A stretch of DNA of 64,000 nucleotides from Kalaharituber pfeilii (taxonomy: Eukaryota; Ascomycota; Pezizomycetes; Pezizales; Pezizaceae), in NCBI GenBank assembly GCA_015179045.1, contig WHUZ01000117.1, forward strand, positions 62,001 through 126,000, read 5' to 3'. The notes under the pieces are model-generated. The model had not been told where the DNA came from. It made no database searches and saw nothing but the letters and a program-made list of their open reading frames with translations. The first letter of the stretch is position 1. Every line of letters starts with the position of its first letter. Below, in pieces: positions 9,776 to 20,470 of the stretch. The position numbers and the translations under genes were made by a program.

Positions 9776-11614
9776 ATGCATGGAATTACCTTCCGTGTTG
9801 CGGATGTCGAGCCTGAAGACTACTATTTTCGCAACAGTTATGCTCACAAAAACCACATTCAAACCCCCGAACAACTGCTCACTTGGGTCAGTAGACGTGC
9901 TGATGAGGAATGCAAAGAACTTATCCAGTCCTCTTTTGCTGCAGAGTCCTCTCGGACCAACCTGAACCCTGCCGAAAACGGCTTCATCAGCGCCGTGCTC
10001 TCCGCCTACCAAGGTCACTATCACCTGACTATCCGCCCAGATGACGTCTGGATTGCAATACTCACCCAATTTTCGCTTTTTGTGAACGCAAATGCAGACA
10101 CGCTGGCGGATAAATTTGTAGGGTTCCCAGAGATGAAGGAATTGAAAGTGGAAATGCTGGGCCCAGGGTATAGGGACGGCTTGAATTATGGATTGCTTGC
10201 ACTGGCTATGAGTGAGGAGATCGACAAAAACATTGTGGATCCGGAACTGAAGGAGTGGATTCTGCCTCGCTTTAGTACCACTACACTGGACGACAAAATT
10301 ACAAGCTCACTGGTGATGATGTCGACACTGAAACAGTACTTCAGGTACGCCATGGTGGTGACTATGTGTGGGATTCCCAGTGTAACCTTGCAAGGGGATA
10401 AGGCGGACTGGGCAACCCTACTGGCGAAGATTGAGAAATTGAGAGGGTACAACGCAGAGACTGTGATGTGGTATCATATGCTGGAGCCAGTGCTGAGCAG
10501 GTTCGTGCGTGCATTCGATGACCCAGATGGAGAATGGAATAGAGAGTTTTGGAACAGAGCAGCGACAACAGAGACACCACGTCCGGGATCCGGTGCGACA
10601 ACTTACTTGACTGGGTGGCTGACGGCATTTATCCCCTTTGATAATGAGGGAAAGTGGCAACTAGTTTCGTGTTTCGAGGATGTGATCCAGGTGAGTGCAT
10701 GTCTTCAGTTAACTTGAGTTTGAATGGCATGTAAATACTGACTCTGTGTGAAACCGAATCTCAGCCAATCCCTCAAAGTGAATACTCTCAGCTTGGTAGG
10801 GCCGAGTTTATAGCCAAATATAATGCTAAGGCGAGGGCCTATTATCACCAGAACCAACAGGTTGAGAGTGACCAAAATCCCGGCATTAGTGATGCCAGTT
10901 CTACCAAGGCACCTAAAAGACTCGATGTCAAATACGACTCATTCGGTATTCAAGCTCTCGGATCCAAAGGCGAAACCACAACCTGGTACTACGACACAGG
11001 CAGAGGCACCAGGGAAGAACGAGTGGAAGAACGGCAGGGCTCACAACTTGTGATAGACGGCACGTGGTATCCACGACATTCGAAACGGGAGGTAACCAGA
11101 GCGGTGGTGGATGTGGATGTAGCCTTTACTGAGTATGAGACAAAGATGGAGGCGGTGTGGGTTGTGGGTTTGATGGGGTACCAAGTGCAGCAGCGGGAGA
11201 GCGACAAGGAGGGAGAGAAGAAGTTGAAGGGCGAAGCAAATAAAGATTGGACCGATTCATCAATGACCAGTAAGTCTAGAGGAGTGGTAAGTGAAGTTCC
11301 CCCCTCAAACTGCATGTCATAAAAGTCTGCACAATTGCTGCTCATATGCAGGGTGTCCACTAACCTTATTTCGTGCACTATGAACATTATGTTGAATTCA
11401 AGCCCAGCACGAATGCTTCAAAGTCACCCTATGAAAGCGTGATAAGTCCCAAAGTTGGCTGGTGGATGTACGAAAAACATCCTGCAGACGTGTGAGTACC
11501 AACCTTCCTTCCTAGCTCTAATTTGGACTTCTGGTTTCCATGTGGCCTGTTTCTGACCTGAACTATCTACACAGGCTTGCAAAAAGAAAAAAAGATCGTT
11601 TGAGGTTCTACTAG
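9776..11614 (+). CDS. DUF4419 family protein, four exons
   Basis: Exons are 9776-10690, 10765-11286, 11403-11491 and 11575-11614; total 521 residues. Introns of 74, 116 and 83 bp all have GT..AG ends (donors GTGAGT, GTAAGT, GTGAGT) and keep the frame. The family signature is clear: NGFISAVLSAYQGHYHLTIR followed by PDDVWIAILTQFSLFVNANA at residues about 68-107, and KVGWWM near the C-terminus. DUF4419 proteins are common and expanded in filamentous fungi; their biochemical role is not established, so none is claimed. The start is the first ATG before the conserved ITFRVADVEP. Without splicing the last intron the protein would stop one codon after the exon 3 donor, so the extreme C-terminus is uncertain. 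No flanking partner gene is apparent. Confidence 0.87.
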
Positions 11615-11907
11615 TTCTGAGTAGGACTTATTCTGTCAATGAATACAAGATGCAATAGCAGGTGTTACTGGCATATGTTCAGATGATGTTACTCATGCAA
11701 GCTTACAGGTCTTCAAGCTAGCACTCATGAATAATCATATGAGCTGCAAATAGGATTGTGGGAATTTGCAATGCTAAATGCTGTAAGTGGGAACCGTCTG
11801 TGCTAACGTGACCTTCGTCTTGTTTGGTTTTTATTTCCGTCCACTCTACTAGCGACGCTCGTGGGCTATGTGGATTCTCATTTTTTAATTGTCAATTTAT
11901 TTCCTGT

Positions 11908-12020
11908 TTTTTTATTTATTATCATTAGTCGCGTGCCGCCCTGTGGGTTATGGCGATGTTAGGTACAGGAAAAAGAGGAAGAAAATAAGAGAAAACGAAA
12001 GAGAAACTTTCTCATTGTTC
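11908..12020 (-). mobile_element. LINE-A tail insertion (113 bp), 15-bp TSD
   Basis: CAATTTATTTCCTGT flanks it at 11893-11907 and 12021-12035. Body: short poly(T), hairpin in minus sense (GCGTGCCGCCCTGTGGGTTA), and about 50 bp of 3' UTR. It lies inside the 3' UTR of an older plus-oriented LINE-A tail. Confidence 0.85.
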
Positions 12021-12045
12021 CAATTTATTTCCTGTGTATGTAGCT

Positions 12046-12086
12046 CTGGCCTCGCCATAGCCCTCGGGGCTGTATGCGAGCAATCA
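12046..12086 (+). mobile_element. Older, decayed LINE-A tail
   Basis: CCTCGCCATAGCCCTCGGGGCTGTATGCGAG keeps the hairpin pairing (CTCGC with GCGAG) but has lost the poly(A). It is the host of the insertion at 11908-12020. Confidence 0.6.
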
Positions 12087-12090
12087 TTTT

Positions 12091-12700
12091 TTTTCATCTT
12101 TTTCTCAAATACAAGTCTATAAGATTCATGATCAAAAAATAGTACGTGATTTTTCTGAAGAAAGCAGAATTTGTTGTTTTGTTGATTTTTGTTGAAGATT
12201 ATGCGACACACAAGAACCGAGACTATGAACCGAGATTATGAACCGAGATTATGGTATAAGGTTATTCCATGAGATGAGGAATCTACGTTGTGGATACGTG
12301 TTGTGATAATGAGCAACCTTAATACTCGCACAATGTGCTAGCAGCTCATGTCTATAAATAGGTGGATGTTAGGAGCACATATCGCACATTGAATACATAA
12401 GACATAAGAGTGAACAATACTATACAATCCCTGTGCATCTTTTTCCGCATATGTTGCTACAATTTTGTTTCCGAAAAGATATTGAAGATGTGAACGGTTT
12501 ACGTTAAATACGTGTTCATAGAAACCATACCAACCTAGCTTAAACTACAAAAATCATCTATATGCATAAAATGGTATGTCAGTGGCTGCGTACTAACAGA
12601 CGTAACTCCTGTGATCACGTGCATGCTGTAATTTTTTGCACAATTAGCTTTTGCACCCGAAATTCCTCCAAGGGAGCGTGGCATGCACTCGTGCATGCAG
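12091..12700. other. Unassigned, AT-rich
   Basis: 12215-12255 holds three copies of CCGAGATTATG-like 15-mers. 12352 has a TCTATAAATAGG box. The tract could be a decayed LTR but has no recognised boundary. Confidence 0.35.
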
Positions 12701-12703
12701 GAA

Positions 12704-12760
12704 ATTTTTTTTTGGTCGCGTAACCCCGCATACAGGCTACCAGCCTATGGCAGGGACCCA
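12704..12760 (-). mobile_element. Diverged LINE-B tail
   Basis: Poly(T) followed by GGTCGCGTAACCCCGCATAC and CCTATGGCAGGGACCC, the minus sense of the LINE-B tail with a changed internal loop. A matching TSD was not found. Confidence 0.55.
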
Positions 12761-12863
12761 TATACCCGGGTCAGGTTGAAGCAACTGCCTAAATATCCTA
12801 CGTACATACACAAATGGGTATCCAACGTACCCTCCGACCTCTGGCTAGTCCAGCTCGAGGCTT

Positions 12864-13255
12864 TCTTTTTTTTTAATATCACATAACCCCGCTTATCGCT
12901 ACTCGCTATGGCAGGGCCCTTGGGTCGAGACCCTCAATGCTCGGAGGCAAACATGTAAGAAAATGGAAACTCTGCTATCTACATGACATCTGCCCTGCCT
13001 CCTCACCCTTCCCCGGCTCTTCTACGCCTTCAGTGAGTGGAACAGCTGCTCGAGGATGTCCACCTCTTCGCCATTCTCCTGCCTCTCTGCCCAGTTCCCT
13101 TGCTCCATGGCCTCCCACTTTTCCTACCCTTCCGGGTACTATGCCACCTCTTCACATCTGAAAGCCAGACGGTCTGCCGTTTGTCTCTCCCCACACCCAC
13201 CCCAGCTTGAGGCCGGCGAACCATACCTCCACCGAGTTGCCCTCCACCCCTCCTT
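12864..13255 (-). mobile_element. LINE-B 3' fragment with end of ORF2 and tail
   Basis: From the right, the minus strand carries coding remnants ending NGEEVDILEQLFHSLKA and a stop (about 13025). The end resembles the KEWDELERFF end of the LINE-B RNase H protein at 36030. A 3' UTR, the tail (GCCCTGCCATAGCGAGTAGC..GCGGGGTTATGTGATATT) and poly(T) at 12865-12874 follow. Several frameshifts are present and no TSD was found. Confidence 0.55.
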
Positions 13256-13578
13256 CTGTAATGAAGGCTCAACAGCATCCACTGTCTTGCACAGGGTACT
13301 GGTGTCTAGAGGTGGCGGAACGAGGTCTCAATGGCAGTTTCAATAGTCAAGCGTCAAGAAAGATATCATATATGTAGCCGATAGTCTTGTCTGCGATGTC
13401 TGGTCGATCTCTCCGTATCCATGTCCGTCTCCGCTGTCTCTGCTGTCTGGTGTCGCTTCTTAAATGTAAACCCGCTTCCTCAATATATGTATGCATCATC
13501 ATATGGCCTTACCGATGAGTACCGCTCCGGGCCGCGTTTGGCCTGATTCTTCCCATCGGTACTGTGGTCACCACCACA
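13256..13578 (-). mobile_element. LTR plus start of internal region of an LTR retrotransposon
   Basis: On the minus strand 13578-13303 reads TGTGGTGGTGACCACAGTAC to CCTCTAGACA, then an internal stretch CCAGTACCCTGTGCAAGACA down to about 13256. The copy at 45268-45650 has the same LTR ends and the same downstream internal sequence (GTGGATGCTGTTGAGCC), which sets the LTR boundary. Confidence 0.65.
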
Positions 13579-13779
13579 ACGAAACTCCGCATACAGGCGC
13601 TCAGCTGGCAGGACCGCTTTATTACCTGGAAATAGGTCTATGACACTGGATTGTAGGCCGCATCACCCATGCTACCTAATATCTGTCTACACGACTTCAC
13701 TGCAGCTGCAGGTGACCAAATACAGATAGTGAATCAAGTGCAGCAATATACACAATGGGTTGTTAATTAGTCTCCATTA

Positions 13780-14330
13780 CGTCTCCCAGCCCTACCCACC
13801 TGCTTTCCTTTGTCTTCTGTACTTCTTACCACCGATGCGTAAAGCCTCTGGCATTTGACTAATCCTACCGGCCCCTCCGGGTAAACAACAACCAAACTAG
13901 CTGCCTTTCCCTCCTTCCTATCTTGCTTCAATAGCCATTAAGCCCCAGCGATCTTTATGCCCAGTTCATTATGCACCTCCAACAACTTCTGAAGATTCCC
14001 CAGTCTCTTAGGCTCTACTCTCCTATGAACTACTATTGCTGAACTGGCGGATTGTAGCTCCAGCTTTTTTTGGTAAAAGGAGCTTGCTCTTTGCGGTAGA
14101 AGTGGCTCTGGAGGTGGTGGTCGGTGGTGGTCTTTCCTTTGGCACAGGCAGGTTGGTCTTTCTTCTTGACACTGGGTGCGGTGGGAGGGGCTAGCCTCGT
14201 CTTCGGGGGAGGAGGCTGAGCTGTAGAGGTTTGGGTAGCCGCTTCTGTATATGATGGTCCCTCTGTTTGTATATCCATATTACGCATTGTAGAGGTTTGA
14301 GCGGCTGCTTTTGCGTATAATAGTCAATCT
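13780..14330 (-). pseudogene. LINE ORF1-like (gag-like) relic
   Basis: An 84-residue open stretch (14287-14033) rich in Gln, Thr, Pro and Lys is followed, after stops, by LQKLLEVHNELGIKIAGA and QDRKEGKAASLVVVYPEGPV. The latter has the spacing and character of the fungal LINE ORF1 C-terminal domain (WLRKKEILVEEGKLTSSVAV at 6260). A QTSTAQP-type block is duplicated near 14250-14330. Confidence 0.5.
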
Positions 14331-14602
14331 CTTTGCATACCCACATTATGCGTTAGCAGAGTAGGCTTTTTTGCTTCAGTAAAGTCTGGTCCTCATCTCC
14401 ATAGTAGTAGTTGTCACTGAACAACTGGAATGGCTACCAGAAAGTACCACTACTAATGAGGCGCTTTTAGTACCTTGGCCCCTTCGGTTATTGGCCTATT
14501 GGCTTATAACGTCCAGTACCAACGTAACGCCTGTTACCAGAGAAATTTGACTGGTAACGAGATCTGCTGGCTAGTAGCGCTCAGTTAGTAGCCTACTTTG
14601 CT

Positions 14603-15918
14603 GCGGGACCTCTCCGGACAGGCCAGTCTGGCCTGCCCGCATGCAGGGGTATCGACAGGGGACTGTAGACTAGCCTGCCAAAATAGATATAAGTCCTCTG
14701 CTAGGAATATAAAAATGGCACTGTAGGCAACCATGATAAGCACAGGTTCAGGCATTATAATGATCAAAACTTACTATTCTGGTTCCTAAGATTTCGAGAC
14801 TGCTCTTCAGGGCTTTTCTAGAAGCTTTTCCAAGGCTATTCCAAGAGCTGTTCCAGGGGCTGCTCCAGAGGCCATTGAAATACTGTTTGAGAGGCTGTTA
14901 GAGCTCAAACGGCCTCCGAAACGGCCTCCGAAACGGCCTCCGAAGTAGCCTCCGGAACAACCTCTGGAACGACCTCCGGAACAGCCTCAGAACAGCCTCA
15001 GAACAGCCTCTGAACAGCCTCCGGGACACCTTAAACAGCTGCTCGAACAGCTGCTTGTAGCATGTCAACAGCTACTCAAATAGCCTCCGGAACAGTCTCC
15101 ACAAAAGCTTCCAAAAAAGCCTCTGGAACAGGCTACAGAAGAGCACTGCAATAGCAGTGAAAACAAGCAGTAGTGACCTACCTCCAGTAGCAGTACTCTC
15201 ATCTGCACTTTATCACAACTTCAAGATTTGTAGGTGATGCATATGTGAAGCTCTTAAAACTGCATTCTCAATGATGTCAGTGCATGTTGATTTCAGTATC
15301 TTCATTGTTGTAGATATTGTTTTTATTGATAAAAGCAATATTGGGCTATTTGGTATGCGAATATCTCAATATAGGCCCCAATAGCTGCTCTTTTCTAGGG
15401 GGTTATTTCAGCACCTATGAGAATATTATTATCTTACTAAGTATGATACTTGAGTTTTCACGTAGACCTTTTTTGCCTGCTATCCTTGTATCTACTACCT
15501 TATTCTTGTGTTTATTCTACTGCTGTATGAGAGGCCCAAATTCATTATATCAGCTGTCCGGATTCATTATGTCAGCTGTCCAGATACTTCTGACATTAAA
15601 ATTTGGACAATCTATTACGAAATTGAACTACCAGCTAGTAAAATGTGTATTCGGACATAGTACATAATGTGCATTAGTACCCCTGTCCGAATACATATTT
15701 TACTGGCTAGTAGTCTCATGGATAGCCACGGCCAAGCATACGAACATATGCTAGTTTAGAGCAAATGCTGCATAGCGCATAATATGCATTTATCCCCTGT
15801 CCAGATACTTATTTTTTCAATTAGTAGATACCTCTGCAACCGGGCAGGCTAGTCTACAGTCCCTTGTCAATACCCCTGCATGCGGGCAGGCCAGACCGGC
15901 CTGCCCGGAGTGGTCCCG
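14603..15918 (+). mobile_element. Hairpin-tipped DNA element X1, 8-bp TSD
   Basis: ACTTTGCT occurs at 14595-14602 and 15919-15926. The ends are inverted repeats of about 75 bp starting GCGGGACCTCTCCGGACAGG, and each tip contains the palindrome GGCCAGTCTGGCC inside GGGCAGGCC..GGCCTGCCC. Inside are a degenerate 12-bp tandem array (14805-15150) and a smaller inverted repeat (about 15635-15715, CAGCTAGTAAAATGTGTATT). No transposase was recognised. A composite relative sits at 49284-52530. Confidence 0.8.
14805..15150. repeat. Degenerate 12-bp tandem array (CCTCCGGAACAG type)
   Basis: Runs of CGGCCTCCGAAA and CCTCCGGAACAG-like units, best preserved at 14910-15030. The same array occurs inverted at 51500-51770 in the related element. 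Confidence 0.7.
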
Positions 15919-16371
15919 ACTTTGCTGCATACACCCGCATTCTCTCGCACCATATACAGCACCTACGTATTCACATCCCGCTTCACGTCAAACATTCAGC
16001 GGGTATCTACAAACACAAATTATGCACACATATCCTATTGATATTTATGTCTTTGTCACACATCAATTTTCTTCAAATCTGAATTGGAGCCTGAGTCTGA
16101 ATTAAGAATCGTAAGTGTCATGACAGCTTTTATGTCAATCCTAAGCACCTGTTGTATTACAGCTCATTGATTTAGAGAGGGTACTGTATGTTGGACGTAA
16201 AGTTGATATGTATATGTAGGGACATATTCGTGGTAATTCAGATTAGTTACCAATAAATTTTGCAACGGTAGAAGGAGTACCGACTGTACCTCACGACACC
16301 TGCCCAGTTTTGCTAGCGTATCTTCTCTGATACCTCCTGGTAACCATTCCAGTTGTTCAGTGACAGCCACT

Positions 16372-16746
16372 AGTACTTTTTGTGAATAATGCTTGTAAAA
16401 AGTTAGATATTCTTAAGGTGCTGATTCATCAGACCATATTCACACTCAAGGTCTACTCTTTCTGCCTTCACGATCTTATGCAAAAGGTCATGTGTCATAT
16501 CTAAAACAAAAGTTGATGGTGGCTTTTGGAGTTGGGCCACCCATTCATTGGCTAAAGAGTTGAAGTTCAGTTGTAGGCAAGCATGTGGCAGTATTGATTG
16601 GTCTGGTGGTAGCAAAGGTGGGGTTGTAGGTGCTGATGGCTGTGGAGTAACTGGTACAAAATGGTTTCCTTGGTGGCAACCCCTTGAGCCTCTATAGAAG
16701 CTCGGGGTATGTGTTTGAGCGATCAGTGAGTGGTTGTGGGTAAGTC
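16372..16746. other. Unassigned sequence between elements
   Basis: No gene or bounded repeat recognised. Sequence up to 16746 is the target of the LINE-B micro-insertion at 16760. Confidence 0.35.
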
Positions 16747-16759
16747 AGGTTGTGCGTGG

Positions 16760-16820
16760 TGCCCTGCCTTGGCGAGCAGCTGCGCGCGGGGTCACGTGAC
16801 ACACACAAAAAAAAAAAAAA
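16760..16820 (+). mobile_element. Ultra-short LINE-B tail insertion (61 bp), 13-bp TSD
   Basis: AGGTTGTGCGTGG lies at 16747-16759 and 16821-16833. The insert starts TGCCCTGCCTTGGCGAGCAG and ends GGGGTCACGTGACACACAC plus poly(A). Confidence 0.9.
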
Positions 16821-17047
16821 AGGTTGTGCGTGGAGAAGATACGTTGTGTGTGGCCGACATGGCGAAAAGTCGATATTTCAAAATATGGATTAGATCAACA
16901 GGATCAGGACACTAAAATTTATTGATCCAGGTAGGTATCGCAAGTAATCCTCTCGTGGTTGCGAAGTCTCTCCAAAAACTCGTTCCGTGGAGGTTGTTGT
17001 CGGTGACTAGGAGTGGCTTGCCGTTAGGCCGTGGATGACAGTAAGTA

Positions 17048-17125
17048 CTCGCTCATTCAGAAAGTATTGGAACGACTGACTAATTATGCGCTAGTCAGCC
17101 GTTCCAATATTTTTAAACGAGCGAG
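17048..17125. mobile_element. 78-bp palindromic MITE with TA duplication
   Basis: Two inverted arms of about 35 bp (CTCGCTCATTCAGAAAGTAT and CTCGCTCGTTTAAAAATATT as starts; both end TTGGAACGNCTGACTA) meet almost directly at a spacer of under 10 bp, and TA flanks both ends. Related arms occur at 25893-25968, 26280-26306 and 27724-27746. Confidence 0.7.
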
Positions 17126-17127
17126 TA

Positions 17128-17778
17128 GTTTGAAGTCGGTATCGCAACAGCGAGAATGTGGCTTAAGTGAGGCTCTGGAGCACAGATCTTCAGCTCGACA
17201 AGCTGGTCTTTGCGACCACCTAACTCACCATTCAGCAAACTCTGCGGATAGGGAAGCCGCCTTGCCAGTGACTGGTGGGCACGTCACAGGGGCTGCAAGC
17301 TTACCAATAGCCACTGATAACCTCCCAGGCTATGCAAAACACATTCATGCATTCTACGTCATAATTCAGGCTGACTGGAAGGCAGGGTACCGACCGCAGC
17401 GGAGTCTGGGGAACCCTTGGCAGCCTTGTTTACTACAGAGCAACTAGCTTTCGCTCGCCATGTGTCTCCTTGGCCTTTTGCATTTCGGATCTCCGTAATT
17501 TTAAAATGTTTTATTACCTACTGCAAGGGTGGGTATAGTTCACCGTACCACACTTTTGCCTGGTTCTCAAATTCATGTCGTTACCCGAGATACTACACAG
17601 TATTTTTTCTTATCGCTTATCGTCAAACGGACTTGGCAACCCGCGATACTATGATAGTATGCCTATCGGCTCATTGTGGCTTGGCACGTGCATCTGCGAC
17701 CAGCCGATGTATTTTATTTAACGTCGCGGTCACGCGGACCAAGGATTACAGACGTCCCCGACCGGTTTGGAGGAAGGC
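17128..17778. other. Unassigned sequence
   Basis: A 139-codon open frame runs through 17031-17447 but includes the MITE and shows no recognisable domain, so it is not called a gene. Confidence 0.35.
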
Positions 17779-17780
17779 TA

Positions 17781-18799
17781 TGGTTGGGGACATCTGTATG
17801 CGGAGGAGGGCGGACATTTGCTTCGATGATGACTAAGCACTATAAGCACTAGTTATGTAGTCGTTACATGCACTGATGCCCCGCGATTTTCTTCCTACCG
17901 CCCTACAGCACCAATCCACTGTCCACCGCTGGTTGACCCCTATACTTGCATACTTGATACCTGTTGCATCGGTCGCACATATCGGCCTGTTCAGTCACCC
18001 TGTCGCTTGAATCAAAGAATTAAATTGGTAAATACGTTCCTATGCTTGAGTTAATTAATTAGTCTGGCTCACTTAATGTTAATACAGATTCACAAAAATG
18101 TTGCGCACGAACTTTACTCTCTCAGCAACCTGATTTTATACAGCAAAAAGGCGGGCTAGAAGAAGAATTAGAAGCTGCTGGTCAACAGGTAATTTTTTAT
18201 CCTAAGTTTCATTGTGAACTTAATTTTATTGAGCGTTATTGGTGTTCTGTTAAGTATTATTTACGAGAAAACTGTTCTTATTCATTTGATGGTTTACAAG
18301 ATACTCTTCCTCTGGCATTACATTCTGTTTCTTTTGCATCTATTAATCGTTTTTATTATCATTGTTTACGGTCTATTGATGCATATAGTGAAGGATTAAC
18401 TTATGGTACGAAGGAGTTTCATTCATATATATATAAAGGTCATAGACAAGTACCAGATAAAACGAAGTGATAGAAGGGATATGTATAGGGTATATGTATA
18501 TACTATTCTATTTTAGGTTAGCGTACTTCCTTTTCTGGTTAGGTTGGTTTATACTATACTATATTTAGTAGTTACTAAAGGTGGACAATTTGACCGATTC
18601 CCATATAAAACTGCTCATCTTTGACTGTCAAATCACCAGTACAAAAAATTAATTAAATAGATATCGCTCTATAGAATTATTTTTCATTCACTAATTTATC
18701 ATCGTATAGCATGAAACTAATTTTATCTATTTATTTTAGTTGTGATTTGAGTGTTGAAGTTGATGCGAAATTTGATCCGAGTACACATGTCCCCAACCA
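17781..18799 (+). mobile_element. Degenerate Tc1/IS630-like DNA transposon
   Basis: Perfect 13-bp ends TGGTTGGGGACAT in inverted orientation, with TA on each side (17779-17780, 18800-18801). It encloses the DDE transposase remnant at 18099-18470. Length 1019 bp; the 5' half of the transposase is missing or unreadable. Confidence 0.72.
18099..18470 (+). pseudogene. DDE superfamily endonuclease (transposase) C-terminal relic
   Basis: A 123-residue frame, ending in TGA, reads CCARTLLSQQPDF, then VIFYPKFHCELNFIERYWC, then ARENC-type YLRENCSYSFDGL, then INRFYYHCLRSIDAYSEGL. The PKFHCELNFIE block with its catalytic Glu is characteristic of fungal DDE_3-type transposases of the Tc1/mariner-IS630 group. 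The frame is intact over this part, but no N-terminal half or start was found, so the gene is partial. Confidence 0.78.
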
Positions 18800-18801
18800 T
18801 A

Positions 18802-19498
18802 GCGGTTCAGCCCAGCTTGTGTGCTGCTCTGCGCATGCGTAAATTCAAATATGGGATGATACTGGTGGACCCATTCGGAAGAGCGTGAGCTCTATGTGCT
18901 GGGTGCAATTGACATCAGTACAAGCATGCAGTTAAATACGAAGAGCGCAGGACCATCCGCCAGATCCAGTGCAGCGCGGCAAATTTGTGGCGCGGGAAAA
19001 TTATAATTCTCTTCGTAGTGGAGGAGATCTGGTGGTAAGATATAACTGATGGAGTTACCCGTACGCAGGAACCATTATGCGATCCCTGCTGATGCCTGCT
19101 CGACGGTCCCCCCACCAAAACTTGATATCTGATCCCTGCTTTTAGCCTGCATTATGCATGCATCCATCCAATTCGAAAACCTACTACATCGTAGACCAAC
19201 CTATAGCTGCACGCATGATCAAATTGACGGTCGTTGCACAGCAGCGCTTTGCCGTGCGCCTTGCCAAAACAATATCATTATGATGAGCCGAATGACTGGT
19301 TAGGAAGTTGGCATGTACTGCTGAAAGAAGAGGACAAGGCAGTGCGGGCTATCAAGCCACGCACGGATCGATAGGATTGCTCCCAAGGTCATCAGAAGCC
19401 TCATTATCCCTATTGTATGTATTGAATTGGTTTAGGCCTTGAGTTTTACCAAACCTTTTCTGAATTAAATGTAAACATCAAGACTGGTCAGTTTACGT
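18802..19498. other. Unassigned sequence upstream of the zinc-finger gene
   Basis: No element boundary or gene recognised. Confidence 0.35.
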
Positions 19499-19504
19499 TA
19501 TATA
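19499..19504 (+). promoter_or_regulatory. Candidate TATA box of the zinc-finger gene
   Basis: TATATA about 120 bp before the ATG at 19624, with no other TATA-like site closer. Confidence 0.4.
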
Positions 19505-19623
19505 TACTGACAGCTGGATCCAGCATCCGGATAAATAACCAGCAAGGCCGCCGGAATTCAGACACCAAAGAGTGATCACCTCTCACTGCCTTTCTGACGG
19601 ATCAATATACTGAACTCATTACC

Positions 19624-20470
19624 ATGGACCTAGGCGTGAACCACTTCCTCCAGCAATCCAAGTTCGAGATGACGACGATCAGTGCGCATGTTGAGAAGAC
19701 CAAGCAACTGATTTACTGGCAGCTGGCCACCAACATCAAATCGCAATCTTCCTGCCTTGATATATATGAGTGTTTAACACAATGGGAATGTCTTGAAAAA
19801 GAAGTTCAGCAGTTGTCGCTGTTTCTTTGGAAAATGGTGGGCCTCAGCGAAGCCCATGTTGTTGACATGGACCCAATTAAGCCCAAGGTGAGACCTGTCA
19901 GGGACGGCTGCATTCTATGTATTGTGCAGCTAACAGAAACTGAAGAGCACTGTTCAGCATAATTTCACCTTACCTGGTGATCCATCACTTGGGCCTATGA
20001 CGAGTAGCTCATGGGTCCCCATGTGCTATGAACAGGGCAACACTACGACACACCCTGCACTTGAGCCAATTCAAGGTCTATATTTACCAGGTCTTCCACC
20101 AGTGCTGGAGAGCACCCGTACCAACATATCGAACATAATGTTGCATTCCAACGACTCAAAAATTGGCATTCCACCCAATCTGCAAGCACAAGACATGGAA
20201 GCCCAATGCCAACAAAACTTTGTCGAGAGTTTCAACGGGGATATGTTCATGAACAATTGGGAGCGATCTCCCTCTGCCAGCGCCCGAGAGCCAGTAAATT
20301 CCCGGCAGTACAAATACTACAATTGTCCTTTTCCGGAATGCACCTCGAGTGGCCAAAAGCGTTCTGACAATCTCAGAGAACATGTACGCAGGGTCCACGG
20401 GCTTCAAATCCCAACAGGACTAACAGTCCGAGAGTGGCTAGCGGAATTGAATGGCGGTTGTGACGAATGA
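19624..20470 (+). CDS. C2H2 zinc-finger protein, two exons
   Basis: Exon 1 is 19624-19887 and exon 2 is 19937-20470, joined across a 49-bp GT..AG intron (donor GTGAGA, acceptor CTAACAG); both edges are in phase 0 and the product is 265 residues. The single finger is at residues about 218-242: C-x4-C (CPFPEC) then 12-plus residues and H-x4-H (HVRRVH), preceded by YKYYN. The C-terminus is TVREWLAELNGG. Such single-finger proteins in fungi are usually taken to bind nucleic acid, but no specific role can be given. Exon 1 codes a Gln/Glu/Leu-rich helical stretch (LTQWECLEKEVQQLSLFLWK). Without splicing, exon 1 stops at 19960 and the finger lacks an upstream half; the exact intron is my inference from frame and splice consensus. 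Confidence 0.68.

Larger units (their letters stand above)
14407..16370. mobile_element. Tc1/mariner-like non-autonomous element Y1, split by another element
   Basis: Ends GTAGTTGTCACTGAACAACT and, inverted, GTGGCTGTCACTGAACAACT, with similar sequence for about 40 bp, and TA on both sides. Net length without the 14603-15918 insertion is about 640 bp. A shorter inverted relative is at 25333-25879. The internal block near 16060 (CATCAATTTTCTTCAAATCT) is shared with that copy. Confidence 0.7.

Noticed and set aside
17031..17447. 138-codon ORF
   Set aside because: Begins inside a MITE and shows no domain or splice logic.
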